DNA from: Antitrichia curtipendula
Taxonomy: Eukaryota; Streptophyta; Bryopsida; Hypnales; Leucodontaceae
DNA length: 64,000 bases
Direction of reading: 5' to 3'
Assembly: GCA_951230915.1 (NCBI GenBank)
Contig: OX579638.1
Location: forward strand, 11,178,696 to 11,242,695
Made by a program: the position numbers and the translations under genes. This document shows, piece by piece, positions 48,271-60,338 of this stretch. A model generated the notes under the pieces. The model searched no databases. It had not been told where the DNA came from and saw only the letters and a list, made by a program, of their open reading frames with translations. Positions within the stretch are counted from its first letter, which is position 1, and each line of letters starts with the position of its first letter.

Positions 48271-49197
48271 TCCCTAAAGGTCAGAGACTATGTTTTCACC
48301 AAAACCGCTCCAAAACTGCTATTTCTAATATAAGGACCAAATTTATTTTTTAAAAACATTTTTCAAGAAATATAACCGTAGGATCATGTGTTAACTAGTT
48401 TGAAAAGATGTGGAAAAAATTTCAGAAATTTCTACCATGTGAATTGAATGACAATAGCGTTTGAATTGACAAAAGCCTTTTTTTTGTCACTGTGCAAATC
48501 CGGGCAGCTGCACTTCACAAGGTCACATTTGTATGAAAAAGTGTCCAAAATGGTGGAACTCTTTGGATTCATTCTCTAAGGCAAGTTGGCTACATTTTTG
48601 AAAAATTTTAGATCATTTGGAATTGTAAAACATATAGAAAAAATGAGTAAGTAGAAAGAGGTAGAGAATGTTCAAAACACTAAATTGCTAAGAATTTAAA
48701 TATGAAATTGAAAAATGCTAATCCCAAAGGTTGTAATGTTGTAATAAACAATCCACATCCAATGCTTTTATTTTTTTACAAAAATATTGAAAATTGAGTT
48801 AAATAAAGGACTCCAAAGTTTATCTTAGAGTAGAGATTCCATAACTACCCTCAAACTAAGACTCCTCATAACTTTCATCCCATTAATCAAAATAGAATAA
48901 TTCTAAGCTTCCCATGTATATGTATATATATATATATATAATCAATTTTAATTTTTAATTTAAAAAAAAAGTGATTTTTTAAGAAGTTTTAGCTACCCGT
49001 TGACCAATGAAAATGACATATCATGCAATAACTTTTCAACTACGGAGTCAAAAGTTATGGAAATTGTTGGCCCTTAAAGCCATTCTTTGGGTACATGCTG
49101 TGTGAAAATTTCAAAAAAAGAAAATAAAAAATTTCAGTCATAGTGAGCTACCCAAAGTTGCTATGTTGTCAAAAAATGGTGTTTGGTCCTTTAGGGG
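48271..49197. mobile_element. TTAA-flanked element, 927 bp, opposite orientation (piggyBac-like)
   Basis: It begins TCCCTAAAGG after TTAA (48,267-48,270) and ends GGTCCTTTAGGGG before TTAA (49,198-49,201). It matches 3578-4523 in inverted orientation over most of its length, including the gcccgg(g)cagc segment. Block A at 13,285-13,320 lacks it: aactttaatcc...tttaatctttctgtgag. A TA dinucleotide run lies inside at about 48,918-48,942. Confidence 0.8.
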
Positions 49198-49201
49198 TTA
49201 A

Positions 49202-50478
49202 TCTTTACGTGAGTTTGAGATTGTATTGAAAACTTCCAAATCGGCAAGTGTGACATATAATTCATTTGGAGATTTTTATGAATAGTTAATAATTTTTGAA
49301 AAGATATGGAAAAAAATAAAGATGGAAAATAGTCATGAGTACCTTATTTATAAATTTTGAGTCATTTGGAGTTGTAATATAAAAGTTATTGTCAAAGAAC
49401 TCAAGTATTGCGATAGGAAATAATACAAGCCTATTTCTTACAATGAACCATGTATTTAAAAAAAAAAAATCAACACATCTTCCAGTTTCATCTTTTTAAA
49501 TTATTCTAGATTGACAATGAAAGCATGCGATTTTTTTTCTTAGATTACTTAGCATTATCTATGTTTTGAAAAATAGATAGTGTTCTAAATAATATTACAA
49601 TTGCAATTGCAAAAAATGCCATATTTTATAATTAGGAATTTGAGTATTAATCTTTTATGACATAAATATATTTTTTTATTAAAAAATTACCACACACTAA
49701 GGACAAAGTTTAATGTTTTTATTATTAGAATATTTTAGAGATTTATTTTGAATATATTAATCTTCACAAAATTATTTGCAATCATAACTCTGTTTATACA
49801 AATAAATTTGAAGGTAGTTGGATAAATGTAGTAAATTTAAATAATAGGATTTGTAAATTTTGAATATTAATATGTATTATTATATTTAGTAAAAATATAA
49901 TTGTGGGTGTTAATAGTAGGAATTTAATATAAAAATCTACATGATTTAAAAGTTTACACTATTTTCAAAGAGCATCTCCAATCTTCTTAAAAAAATCAAT
50001 CTTTTTGAAATCTTGAATGAAAAATATAACAATTATTACTAGGATCTAACATCAAGTCTTCTATGTACTTTCAAATGAGATATTTTTTGAAGGGGTTAGT
50101 ATCTTTGCTAAATCTTAAAGAAGAATACACAAAATAAATTCAATTAGTACTAGAATTTGAGTAGTACATATTCCTTTACGCTAAAATAATGTAGATGAAT
50201 TTTGGATGAATGTGGCTTTTTTATTAAAGTGAAATTTTGGATGAAAATTCAAATAAAATTTAGATGGAGATAGGATAATTGTACTATTTGAGATAACATG
50301 AAAAATATGTTGGAGTTTTCATTATGTTGGTTTTATCTAAAATAAAATAAAGATTATACTATTACTCGTTATAAACTCATATAATTTTGGAATTAGGGCA
50401 AGCCGTTGGTATAGGACATGATAGTTACTTAATTATTTTATTTTATTTATTTTTATTGCTTTCACAATTAATATGTTG
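49202..50478. other. Block B intergenic DNA, no gene
   Basis: The first part aligns with block A 13,305-13,840. About 49,740-50,390 is extra DNA absent from block A, AT-rich and without a recognisable element boundary. Confidence 0.45.
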
Positions 50479-51339
50479 TTAAAATATCTATGATAACTTC
50501 TATTTCTATTTGCAAACTGAAGATAAGTTTATACTTGGTATTGGACAATGTTGTTGTTGACAAAATGAATTCAAATCAAATGTATATTCAAATTCATTCT
50601 AAAACCTACATAAGGATGTTGTAGATGTTTTAATTTAGATGAATGATTTTAATCTTCAAAGTTTGGGCTGGTAATTGTGGCAATCATTTCTTTTAGTACC
50701 GTGTGACCTCGCGTGTGACATCATCTATTTTTTTTTTTTTTTTAATTCCTCATTGCAAGTCAAACTACTTTGCTGGATCTCTCCTTTTTGCACAAAATTC
50801 CAAAGATGAACAATTGCACTTTTGTTTTAAATAGAAAGATTCTTTGTCATCTATTGGACAAAAAATAGTCATTGTAATTGTTTTGGGCATTGGTTAAAGG
50901 ATTTTGTTAAATTGAAAAATGCACATATTTTATTAGAATCAATTGAGGTAATCACACCTAAAATGGCATGCTACCTAAAATTGCATGCTGGATATGCTGC
51001 CTAAAATGTACTCCTACTATTTATGAGAGCCTATGATTGCTTTTAGGAACACTTATTTTCAGCACATTGAATATTCATAGTTTATTCATATGGTGTCCAA
51101 AAAATGAATTTTAAGATAACCTAAAATCTCCTTTTCAATACCAACACAACTCCATAAAAAATTCTAATATAATAATGGAAACCATGTTGATTTATTTATT
51201 TGTGCAATTTTAAATATAGTTACTTTAGATCAATTTTAATCAACTACTTTGGTGACAAATCTTATTCTTGAAGGATAAATACCTCTATTACCACCAAGTG
51301 AGAACACACCTAAATAGACTTCAGATTAGTATGCATATT

Positions 51340-51626
51340 GATGGTCTGAGATGACCCTAAACTACCAGGTCATGGTGGTGAGGTACCCTAACTGAATGCC
51401 GTGGTTACGGGTTTGATACTTGGCGAAGACAAGTTCTTTAACTTGTGTGAAATTAACCTCTCATCCAGACAAAAAAACTTTGCAATGTGATTCCTTAACA
51501 CGCTGCTGTCAACACTCCCCCACCCCCGCCCCGCAAAAAAGAAACCTTAAGCAAATCCAACCAAAAAAACCAAAAACCATACACAAAAAATCACAAAGAA
51601 CCCCTAGAAGCAACAACTAAAAACCC
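51340..51626 (+). repeat. Possible tRNA-derived SINE with A-rich tail
   Basis: This block-B-only insert starts with catggtggtgaggtac (A-box-like) and carries acgggtttgatacttgg (B-box-like, compare GGTTCGANNCC) about 40 bases later. It ends in a long A-rich tail leading straight into the conserved RPL18a unit. The box matches are imperfect, so the call is tentative. Confidence 0.35.
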
Positions 51627-51679
51627 AAAAAAGCCCTGATATTGAGTTACATGGGGTGGATAAACAAGTAGGCCAACCC

Positions 51680-51686
51680 TATAAAA
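51680..51686 (+). promoter_or_regulatory. Candidate TATA box of RPL18a copy B
   Basis: TATAAAA at the position equivalent to 15,623-15,629, in the shared unit. Position and motif are the only evidence. Confidence 0.4.
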
Positions 51687-51929
51687 TTCAGCAAAATAAT
51701 GTATTGGTTGGCCCGGTGGCAACGCTCTAAACGGAGAGATCCACAGGAAGTAGAGAGTGAGTTTCAGTGCCCGCTACCTAGTGTGAACGCTGACCCCAAG
51801 CCCTAATTTCCGAAGCGGCTGCTTGAAAGCCCTCATCGTTCCTCTCGCTCGCTCTTTTCCAAGCGTGCCGCGTCGGGAGACAGGCGCTCTCGATTACATT
51901 GCATTTCGGGGATTTCTCAGCACGCAGTC

Positions 51930-53433
51930 ATGACATTCCGGGTGAGTAATCCTCGTTTCTCTTTTGTGATGCTGTAACATCTTTCTGTGTAGACGAAAGC
52001 ACCGTGAACGCTAGGGTAATTTTGTTAGGGTTCTGGTGTTATGAGTCCAGCAATTTTGTAAATACCAACAGGATCAGACGTATTCATGTTCATTTTCGAT
52101 GTGATGGGTGTGCAATACTTTTAAGAATGGATATCGTGATGGAAGATTTCTCGGAATCCTGCATTTTCCTGCACGTTCGCAGAGTTTTTACTTGCATTTG
52201 AGGTGTCTGATCGTGTCAGTTCCTTGCTGTAACAGTTTCACCAGTACCAGGTGGTGGGGCGAGCCCTTCCAACTCCCGCCAAGGAGACCCCGAAGGCTTA
52301 CCGCATGAAGCTGTGGGCCACCGACGAAGTGCGCGCTAAGTCGAAGTTTTGGTACGTCCTTGCCTCGCTTATTTTCCAAGTGTTTGGGTTCGTTATTTCA
52401 AGCTCGTTCTTCGGAAACTTATCATTACTCCCGTAAGAAATCATCGACTGGATTGTGGCTAAGCTGGTCCATACTTTTTTTGAATTGTATCTTGAGGTGA
52501 CCTTACTATCAAATCTCTGATCCGTTTTATGAATGCTGTTGACGTGGTTTGTGCTGCATTTGATTTCTCTTTGGTTTGGGTGGACGCGGTTGCTTTGCAG
52601 GTACTTCCTCAGAAAGTTGCAGAAGGTGAAGAAGTCTCACGGTCAGCTCTTGGCTATCAATGAGGTACCTGGAATTTCTGTGCTGCATATTTCTCATTGC
52701 ATATTTGATGCCGATGACTGATCCCCAGCAGTGGCATTGAGCGATGAAGAGAGACAGTATTCCGAAGTCGTTTTTAGGGTAGTCCATATTGCCAATCATG
52801 GCCTATCAAATAAGTATGCAGAAGTTTTTTTGAGAATCCTTGAGGTTCAGCGGATCCGCTGGATGTAATTACTCAGTCGTTCAAGACCGTCCTCTCTTTA
52901 AAGTTCGATGCGTTGTTACGAAGCTGTCGTCCTTATGCATGCTTGGAGTATTAGGCCTTTACGAATTCTGATGCTTATTTTGAATGATAGTTTATGTTAT
53001 AGTAATATCCAGAATAGGTCAGCTGTTTAAGATGAAAGTAAATGGAGAAAGTGTACGACTTGCTGCTAAACGACCTTATGTTTATCTTCAGATTTTTGAG
53101 AAGTACCCCACCACCATCAAGAACTATGGTATCTGGGTGCGCTATCAGAGCCGGACCGGCTACCACAACATGTACAAGGAGTACCGAGATCTGACTCTGA
53201 ATGGAGCGGTGGAGCAGATGTACGATGAGATGGCTTCTCGTCATCGGGTGCGGTCGCCTTGCATCCAGATCATTAAGACTGCAACTATTCCAGTATCGCT
53301 CTGCAAGCGTGAGAACACCAAGCAGTTTCATAATTCCACAATTAAGTTCCCATTGACCTACCGCAAGATCCGCCCACCAACCAGGAGCTTGAAGACCACA
53401 TATAAGGCATCCAGGCCCAACACCTTCGTGTAG
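51930..53433 (+). CDS. RPL18A: 60S ribosomal protein L18a (eL20), copy B
   Basis: Exons 51,930-51,941, 52,236-52,351, 52,601-52,664 and 53,092-53,433, each exactly 36,057 bases from its copy A counterpart. The 177-residue product is identical to copy A. Over the shared ~2.25 kb unit I found only three differences: T/C in intron 1 near 51,985, and A/G and C/T in the 3' flank near 53,744 and 53,832. Introns therefore match as well as exons, unlike the diverged DNA outside the unit. Upstream, the block A direct repeat is replaced by the A-rich SINE-like insert. Both copies look functional; conservation of promoter and UTRs implies similar expression. Confidence 0.96.
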
Positions 53434-54212
53434 ACATGCGTTTGCTGAAGGGGTATGCCATAGTTGTTCTTTCTGTTTGTTTCATACGGGGATCAGTAAA
53501 GCTCTGGAGCCACCCAACATTCAAGTAAAGATGTGCCGGTTCCTATTCTTTTATGGGATGTCCTCCGGGAATTGTTTTGATTTCTCTTTTTGTTCACTGC
53601 AGGGTACATTGGTTTAGTGTACTCATTCTTTTAGTTTGTGAGAATGAACTCTTTCCTCGACAATTGGTAGCTGGAACTGTGTGGAGAGCAATTGTTTTCG
53701 CTTAGGATGAATCTTTGCACTGTTTGAAACCAGTGCGACTTTTGCAAAGGAAGTCCTGTGGCATTATTTAAGCGCATGTTTGAACCTTCAAGGACTATTT
53801 TTTTTCCCAAGATTTCTAAAGATGCGAAGGAATGTTTTATGAAGGACCACTTAGACTAAGAATATAATGATGACGCTCAAGCAGAAGTTGTAAATTGCGA
53901 TTTACAAGGTGGAGTAGTTCATTCTAGACGATTTGCTCACCATGGACCCCCATGAAGTGGTCCAAATAAATTTTGCATTCAATCTATAACGAAGACTCTT
54001 TAATTCATGAGATTTTGGCCCCAGGGGTTGACGTAGTGGCTGCAAATAGTATTTGGTGATTGTGATGGATTGGAGTGATTTAATGATTGCAATAGAAACT
54101 TCTATGCCTTTGATTGTAAAATCATTGTAGAAAGTGGCCATTTTAGGGCCTTGATGTTGTGGTAATCTAGGAAATATTGTAACCTGGTGGGTGTTTTTTT
54201 TCATTTTTTCTG

Positions 54213-54460
54213 AAGTGCAAAAGTGGGAGCTATAGTGGTGCTCCAAATATCAGCATTCATCCAAATATTGAATAGAAATTATCACATTTGCACATATCAG
54301 ATGTCTCTAATATTGTTTTCATTTATAATTTGGCAATTTCATCCAAGATTTTTTTTTTTAATTTGAAATTTTTTTGTTGTAGAACTTCTCAATTTTTTAC
54401 CCTATTGAAGCTAAATTATTATTTTTTGGTGCAATATGGCTCTATAAAGCGAAAAAGAAA
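54213..54460. repeat. Block B counterpart of the RPL18a-flanking direct repeat
   Basis: It matches 18,363-18,620 and, more distantly, 15,315-15,568. In block B only the right-hand copy is present. Confidence 0.55.
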
Positions 54461-54845
54461 AGCGTTGATTGTAATGATTTGAGGTGAGTGAAGTGATCAT
54501 AGTAGAGTTATTTGTAAGTTCTTTTTAGATTGTACCAAGGGTGTTAGAGAAAGGTTTAACTAAGAATAATACAAAAGAAACACAACGCCAAATTCTATTA
54601 AACCTCAAATTTGGTGCTCAAGGAATTTTGTCCTATTTTTTTTCAAACTCTAGCTCTTGGTCCCTCATTTGAGGCACTTTACGATTAGCATCAATTAGAA
54701 AAGAGGTAGTTGCAATGCAACGATACCAAAATTATTTAATTAGATTTCATAGAATAGATGTTTGAATATCATTAGGATTACGAAGAATAAATGAACAAAA
54801 TTTTTTTTGGATGAAAACGTGATGGATGAAATCATGAGCTCTTAA

Positions 54846-55555
54846 CCCTTGAACAACCATCATGTTTTTTTTTGGCAATATAGATAATTTTGGGCAGGTA
54901 CCTGTGATTGGAGATTTTCATATTTTTAGATGAAATTTTATTAGAAGTTTTGCATGAGGAATATCTTTCATGACATTTGGGAATACGAGTCAAAAGATAT
55001 GGCCCAATATGTTACTTTTTTTCTCAATCGAGCATTTCGGGCAGATCAGGAAGAATCACTTTTTTCCGAAACAAAAATTTTGAAATTGGTTTTCTAGAGG
55101 TATATATACATGGAAAGCTTTTAATCATTTCATTTTGACCAATGAATCAAAAGTTATGAGGAGTTTTAGTTTGTGGGCAGTTGTAGAATCTCTATTCTAA
55201 AATAAACTTTGAAGTCCTTTATCTTACTCGATTTTCAATGTTTTTTGAAAAAAAAAAAATCATAGGATGTAGATTGTTTATTATAGCATTGCAACCATTG
55301 GATTGGCGTATTCCAATTTCATATCAAAATTGTTAACAATTTTGTATTTTGAATCATTCTCTACTTTGTTCTACTTACTATTTTTTTCCTATATGTTGTA
55401 CAAATCCAAATGATGCAAAATTTTGTAAGTATGTAGACAACTTGTCTAGGAAAAAAATCCAAAGAAGCACCACCATTTTGAGACATTTTTTCACAGAAAA
55501 AGTGAGCTTCTAAAGTGCAGCTGCCCGGTTTTTTGCAAGTTCAAAAAATAGACAT
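54846..55555. mobile_element. TTAA-family element, left part, right end lost
   Basis: It begins CCCTTGAACAACCATC after TTAA (54,842-54,845) and matches 3578-4523 up to the gtgcagctgcccgg segment, then stops abruptly near 55,555. Block A has the empty site tctTTAA-tttg... at 18,992-18,995 (tcTTAAtttgt). Block A/B similarity also ends here, so the truncation coincides with the duplication edge or a later rearrangement. Confidence 0.75.
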
Positions 55556-56640
55556 GTATCACTACGCACGGGGCGAGATTCTGGAGCTCAGAATGGTGGG
55601 GATCCAAAATGCAAAGAAACAGTGAAATTTTGTAGTAGAGGTCGTCAGCTCTGACACCTCTAATGTTAATGTATTACTGTAGGGACCCGGCGATGTTAGT
55701 GCAAATATGTGTAAGGTACTGTGCTCTTAAAGCGACCATTTAAGGGCTGGTCCGCCTTTTTCACAGGCTTCCGTGGGTAGAATTATTTTTAGATCATTTT
55801 TCAGAGAAAGGAAAATAGATGTGGAACCTAACACAAGTGGTTTTGTATTTTTCCAAGCATTTTTGAATTACTTATAAATTTTCAAAGATTTGGGGCATAG
55901 GCACGTATTTGTGACCATAGGTCTTCCAAAATCTGTCCACTTTCAACTTGTAAAGAGATGAACGGAAATGAAAGACAATGATTGGCTCTTGCAATAGAAA
56001 AATATTTTTTCCTCCATGCATTCAATTGCTAAACTAGTCCATTTAAGGATCAACCCATCTCCATTCTCCACCTGTAAATAAGGGCGGTTTGGCTAAAAAT
56101 AGGGACGGTTTGAAGAAGATGGGCGCTTTTAGAGCACACTACAGTACCACACTGCGCTGTAGGGTTTAGGGATCAATGGTATATCGGCATTGATTGATCC
56201 AATGCAAATGCCATAGGCGCAGGAGAATCAGGGTCCGACCTGATCTTCGTCGTAAACTTGTCCTGATCGATTTCCTCCTACTTCAGAAATGTCGGTGAAT
56301 GATTGATATACACAGAACGTTCCGAATTGCTGGCTAGGGGTGGGGATCGACAGCAACTGTGTGGGGGGAAGTGATCAAGTCAAGCCTTTTTGCATTTCAG
56401 GAAGAAGTTCCGAATTTATGGGACCCACCGTGTCCGAACCCTGCTCGCAGTGACTAAAACCACTTGTCTGAGTCTCGAAGTGCATCAATTCGTTCTCTCC
56501 ATGAAAAATCGTACGTCGCCTGCATCGTCAGTCCCCGGATCTTGGTCGTCTCCGTTCTCAGGGTTTTGGGTTTTGAGTTCTCCATGTCAATTGCAGTGTT
56601 CTATCAGTAGAAGGTCGACTTCTGGTGCAAACGTTTAGGG
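55556..56640. other. Upstream region of the Nudix gene
   Basis: No protein recognised. Base composition becomes more balanced toward the gene, and 56,250-56,640 probably holds promoter and 5' untranslated region. An open frame at 56,390-56,638 ends just before the Nudix ATG but shows no family motif. Confidence 0.45.
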
Positions 56641-59600
56641 ATGGCGACATTGTCCACGCCGTGCGTTTCCCGCTTCTTGGCGTCGCCTCACTTGAGACGA
56701 GCATTGGGCGAACGCATTCGAGTCAGAAGAGCGGTACAATGCCGCATTCCGAAGTTGCGGGTAAGTGCCGTGAGAGCACAGGCTTCCGTCGCACAGGACC
56801 TGCAAGGCTACTGGCAACATGTTTATACCTGTAATGCTGGCCAGGTAGGTTTCATGCCGCTTCTGTTTTTTTAGGGTTTAGGGTTTAGGGTTCAATCGAA
56901 TGCACTCTTTATGCATTCAGTAGCAAAAATTGGTGACTTTCTTGCACTCTCTGTGTATTCAGTAGCTGAAATTGGTGACATCTTTGCACACTTTATGCAT
57001 TCAGTAGTTGAAACTGGTGGCATCCTTGCTCTCTTTAGTTTCAGTAGCTGGAATTGGTGGCGCCCTTGCACTCTGTTTGCATTCTGTAGCTGAACCTTGT
57101 GTCATCCTTGCAGGAAAGGCAGGTGGAGTTCCTACCCTTTATTCTCGAAGACAGCACAATTGGTTACATCCATCCGAGGTAAGCGCCTGGAATTAGCTTT
57201 GTGTTTGGTTACGATGAGCTCTACCATTTCCATCGGTGTCTTATATTCAGATGTTGTGCTGAATTGCTCACTGCTCTTGCGGAAGCTCAATTGTGCTACC
57301 TCGTGTGATGCCAGATTTTTGAAACATTTGAGACGATTTCCTGAGGTGTTTACTTTCCGTGATGATGAGGACAATGCGAAGAGTAAAGGCTGGGTCACGC
57401 TGCACGAATTACTTCAATCACCCAGAGAACGCACTGATGCGATTGAAAGTGTGTTGCGCTCACTGGAATTGGAAGGTCTTGTCCCTGGATGGCGCAATGA
57501 GGTACTTTCCAATCAAATTCAAGAGTATATAAGTTAGGAACATCATCAAAGGGAAGAGGATTCCAATGCTCTGAAATGCATTATTTGGATAGTGGATTCA
57601 AACGTTCTGAGGGTCTGAAGTTTTCTTGGTAAATGACCTAAAGTTGACACTTGAACAGATGTTTGTGTGGTCAACATTGGGAGGCCTTTGTATAACCATT
57701 CTGACTATAGAGGGGCCTCCTCATGAATCAAAAAAGAAGATTCTCTTTAATGATGTTGTCTGATATTCTTGAAAGAAGCTGATTTTACAGAGAACCTATT
57801 TTCGTAGCTTGTAATTCTAACGTATTGCTCAGACATTTGATCAGCACTAATGTTAGATAGTTATATATGTAACAGCTCGTGTTGCTCTTGTTGCTCCTGG
57901 TATTCATGTGCAGCATTACCCAGTGGTGACCAGTTTTGGAGGACGACCTCTCTTCACTTTAGAACGTGCAGCTGTTCCGTTTTTTGGCACGAAAGTACGC
58001 TTCGTTTCCACTTTACCAGGCAATCTACACAGTTTGGTGCAGTTTCCAATCTCCCAAGGCTAAGATGCACGTGAGGTCTTATTTTCTTCTGGTTGCAGAA
58101 CTCTTTCAGCTGAGAACTCGATGAGTCACTTTCCCTTGCAAATAGTCTCATGTGATCTAAACTAAGCAGGCATATGGGGTTCACATGAATGGCTACGTTC
58201 AAGTTGATGGAGAAAAGCATCTTTGGGTTGCTAAGCGTAGTGCGACAAAGCAAACCTTTCCGGGCATGCTTGACCATCTTGTTGCCGGGGGCCAGGTCAG
58301 ATCTTGTCCGCTTTATTCTTGAATTATCTTTTTGTCCACTTCAATAATAATGATATTTAATGTTATGTTACATTTAATGTTACTTACTCTGTCACCTGAC
58401 TCACTCTAGTTCTCATTTAATTTACAAATAGTGTTCAGTGTTGGTAACAGCAGTGGTATTCATGACATTCAGTGCACTACATGTCAACATGAACACTAGT
58501 AAAGATTACAATAGTTGGCAATTAGTGTAGAGAACTGAATGTTGACACCAGCTGACCTCTTAATAGCCGGCATCTTTGAAGCACAAATTGCTGCAACTCC
58601 TACTGACTGCTTCCAAATCCCTCCAACTTCTGTTGGTGCTAGTTTTGGAGAATTTGCATCCCTTTTAGTACTAATCTAGGTGTTGCATTTTGGATGGTAT
58701 CTCTTTTAGGTGTACCCTAAGGTCCCTGTGAATTTTCAAATTCTAATCGGGTCTGAAGAGGGTTCCGTCTTGTCCTTGTATTTGTTCTTTTTATGATCAG
58801 TCTGAAGGAATTGGCTGCAAGGAGAACCTTATCAAAGAATGTGACGAGGAAGCTGGAATACCTGCAGTTCTTGCTGCCAAGTATGTATCTTTAACTCTTG
58901 TCCGTTGACTTCCTTGTTATTGTTTGAATACTTCACTTCTTTCCACCAGATAGAATGAATATCGACAGAATTTCTTGCTGACAGAGATTAACTTAAGCAA
59001 TGAAATCACCAGAGGTCCTTCAGAAATTCAACTTTTCTTGAGGTACCTTGGTATTCTTCAATTTCGAATGAAGAAAAGGTGTCTTGTGTAGGGCTACCTC
59101 TGTAGGAGTTGTCACCTATGAGCAGATTAAGGGGGAAGCGTTCAAGAGAGACGTTCTCTTCTGCTACGATCTAGAGCTGCCCACAGATTTCCAGCCTTCA
59201 AATAAAGGTATCAATCAGAAGCGCTGTCCTCTCTCTTTAACTGAGGTAGAGGTACTATTTGCAGCGATTTAAGCATTTTAACATATGTTGAGTGTGATTT
59301 TTTGGGAGATCAGTATAGACCTGTAGAGAGCATTTTGGGGGTACAAGAGCGAACATGGTGGGAGGTTGTAGTCCACTATTGACGGTCAGTAGTCAATCCC
59401 AATTCCATTCAAAGACATCTAGCCTATTCATACTTACACCACTTACTGATAAGTCAAACACCACATAAGTTGGCAACAGGGGTCAGCATTTAAGTGGGAT
59501 CAGTTCTGTATACAATCACTATAAAAAACTAGAGTTTTTTTATGTCTAAGTTGATGGATTTTAGGTGACATTGAATGTAACATGTGTTTTTATGTCAACA

Positions 59601-60338
59601 ATAATGTCCATTGTGGACATCAAAATATAGGTTGTTACATTTGATGTCACCTAAAATCTGTCACCTAAAACACAGTTTTTTTATAGTGCTATTACACATG
59701 TTTTTTATAGGATTTATTGTCCTCTACCTTACTGAAAATGCATTCAACCACGGGTACGGGAGCACATGATTCTCATGATAATCACTCTGGTACTGATGCA
59801 GACGGTGAAGTTGAAAGCTTCAAGCTCGTACCTGTTTCTGAAGTGGCAGAAGGCCTCCGCACTTCCCAGAACTACAAGCCTAATTGTGCCCTGGTTGTCA
59901 TCGATTTTTTGTTCCGTCATGGGTGAGTTCGTCAACATGAAAGGGTTATGAGATTTATTACTCATCCTCACCTCATTCTTATCCTTTTTTCATTTCATAA
60001 ACTTAACCCCTGAGTGCCTGAACTAAAATAAAAAGCATGCTTTCGAAGCCATTTATAGTAACTTCCAAAACATATTTCTACCATTCAAAAATGTTGGGCA
60101 CAATTTCTTCTTTCTATGGTACATTTCGTTACCTTCCTTAAGCTTTCTAATCGATTTCTTTCAATTCCAATAGATTGGAAAGCAGCAGCTTTTGGCTTTC
60201 AGGCCACGAGTATGTTGATTGGTTGGAATGTTGAAAGTTGATCTCACACTTTTTCTTTTTTCCACCAGATTCATTCATCCAGATCAGCCGGGCTATTTGC
60301 ATCTTCTGCAAAGCTTGAGAAGTGGTGAGTGCCAATAA
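56641..60338 (+). CDS. Chloroplast-type Nudix hydrolase (NUDT20/24-like), nine exons
   Basis: Exons 56,641-56,844; 57,114-57,178; 57,315-57,501; 57,914-57,994; 58,170-58,295; 58,801-58,880; 59,092-59,207; 59,802-59,922; 60,269-60,338. Phases agree and give 349 residues. Residues 1-45 are Arg/Ser-rich and acid-poor, like a plastid transit peptide. A DUF4743-like N-terminal part follows (FTFRDD, GWRNEHYPV). The Nudix box is at 219-241: GGQSEGIGCKENLIKECDEE then AGI, with KE for RE and the first glutamate position of the consensus not matched, as in this subfamily. Conserved C-terminal landmarks are FKRDVLFCYDL, DGEVESFKL, NYKPNCALVVIDFLFRHGFI and YLHLLQSLRSG. Plant relatives hydrolyse pyrophosphate bonds, possibly of damaged thiamin diphosphates; the substrate here is inferred only. 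The gene looks intact. Confidence 0.9.
56870..56890 (+). repeat. Three tandem TTTAGGG units
   Basis: TTTAGGG repeats three times in intron 1 of the Nudix gene. This is the Arabidopsis-type telomere word, common at interstitial sites in plants. Confidence 0.8.
56901..57113 (+). repeat. 42-bp minisatellite abutting the intron 1 acceptor
   Basis: Five units at 56,901-56,942, 56,943-56,984, 56,985-57,026, 57,027-57,066 (40 bp) and 57,067-57,108. They have the pattern TGCACTCTTTATGCATTCAG, then tagctgaaattggtgacatcct. The next bases, TGCAG (57,109-57,113), are the start of a sixth unit and at the same time the acceptor of exon 2. Every unit junction reads (c/t)ttgc(a/t)c, one base away from a CAG acceptor. 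Confidence 0.9.
59517..59688. mobile_element. CACTATA-ended MITE in Nudix intron 7, 172 bp
   Basis: The left end reads CACTATAAAAAACTAG, the right end (reverse complement) CACTATAAAAAAACTGTG. Inner repeats TTTTAGGTGACA face each other, so nearly the whole element folds back on itself. The same CACTATA end, TTTTAGGTGA word and a TGACATAAAAACATG-like stem occur in the 38,171-41,929 element, suggesting that type of element mobilised it. Confidence 0.75.

Larger units (their letters stand above)
44245..55555. repeat. Segmental duplication, block B (paralogous to block A)
   Basis: Collinear with block A (3310-18,995) apart from element insertions and the absence of most of 5610-11,500. Block B has its own TTAA-element insertions at 45,571, 48,271 and 54,846 and an extra A-rich, SINE-like stretch at 51,340-51,626. 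Divergence is appreciable except across the RPL18a unit. Confidence 0.85.

Noticed and set aside
56901..57108. Repeat array checked as a CRISPR
   Set aside because: Units are contiguous with no spacers, so it is a minisatellite in a plant intron.
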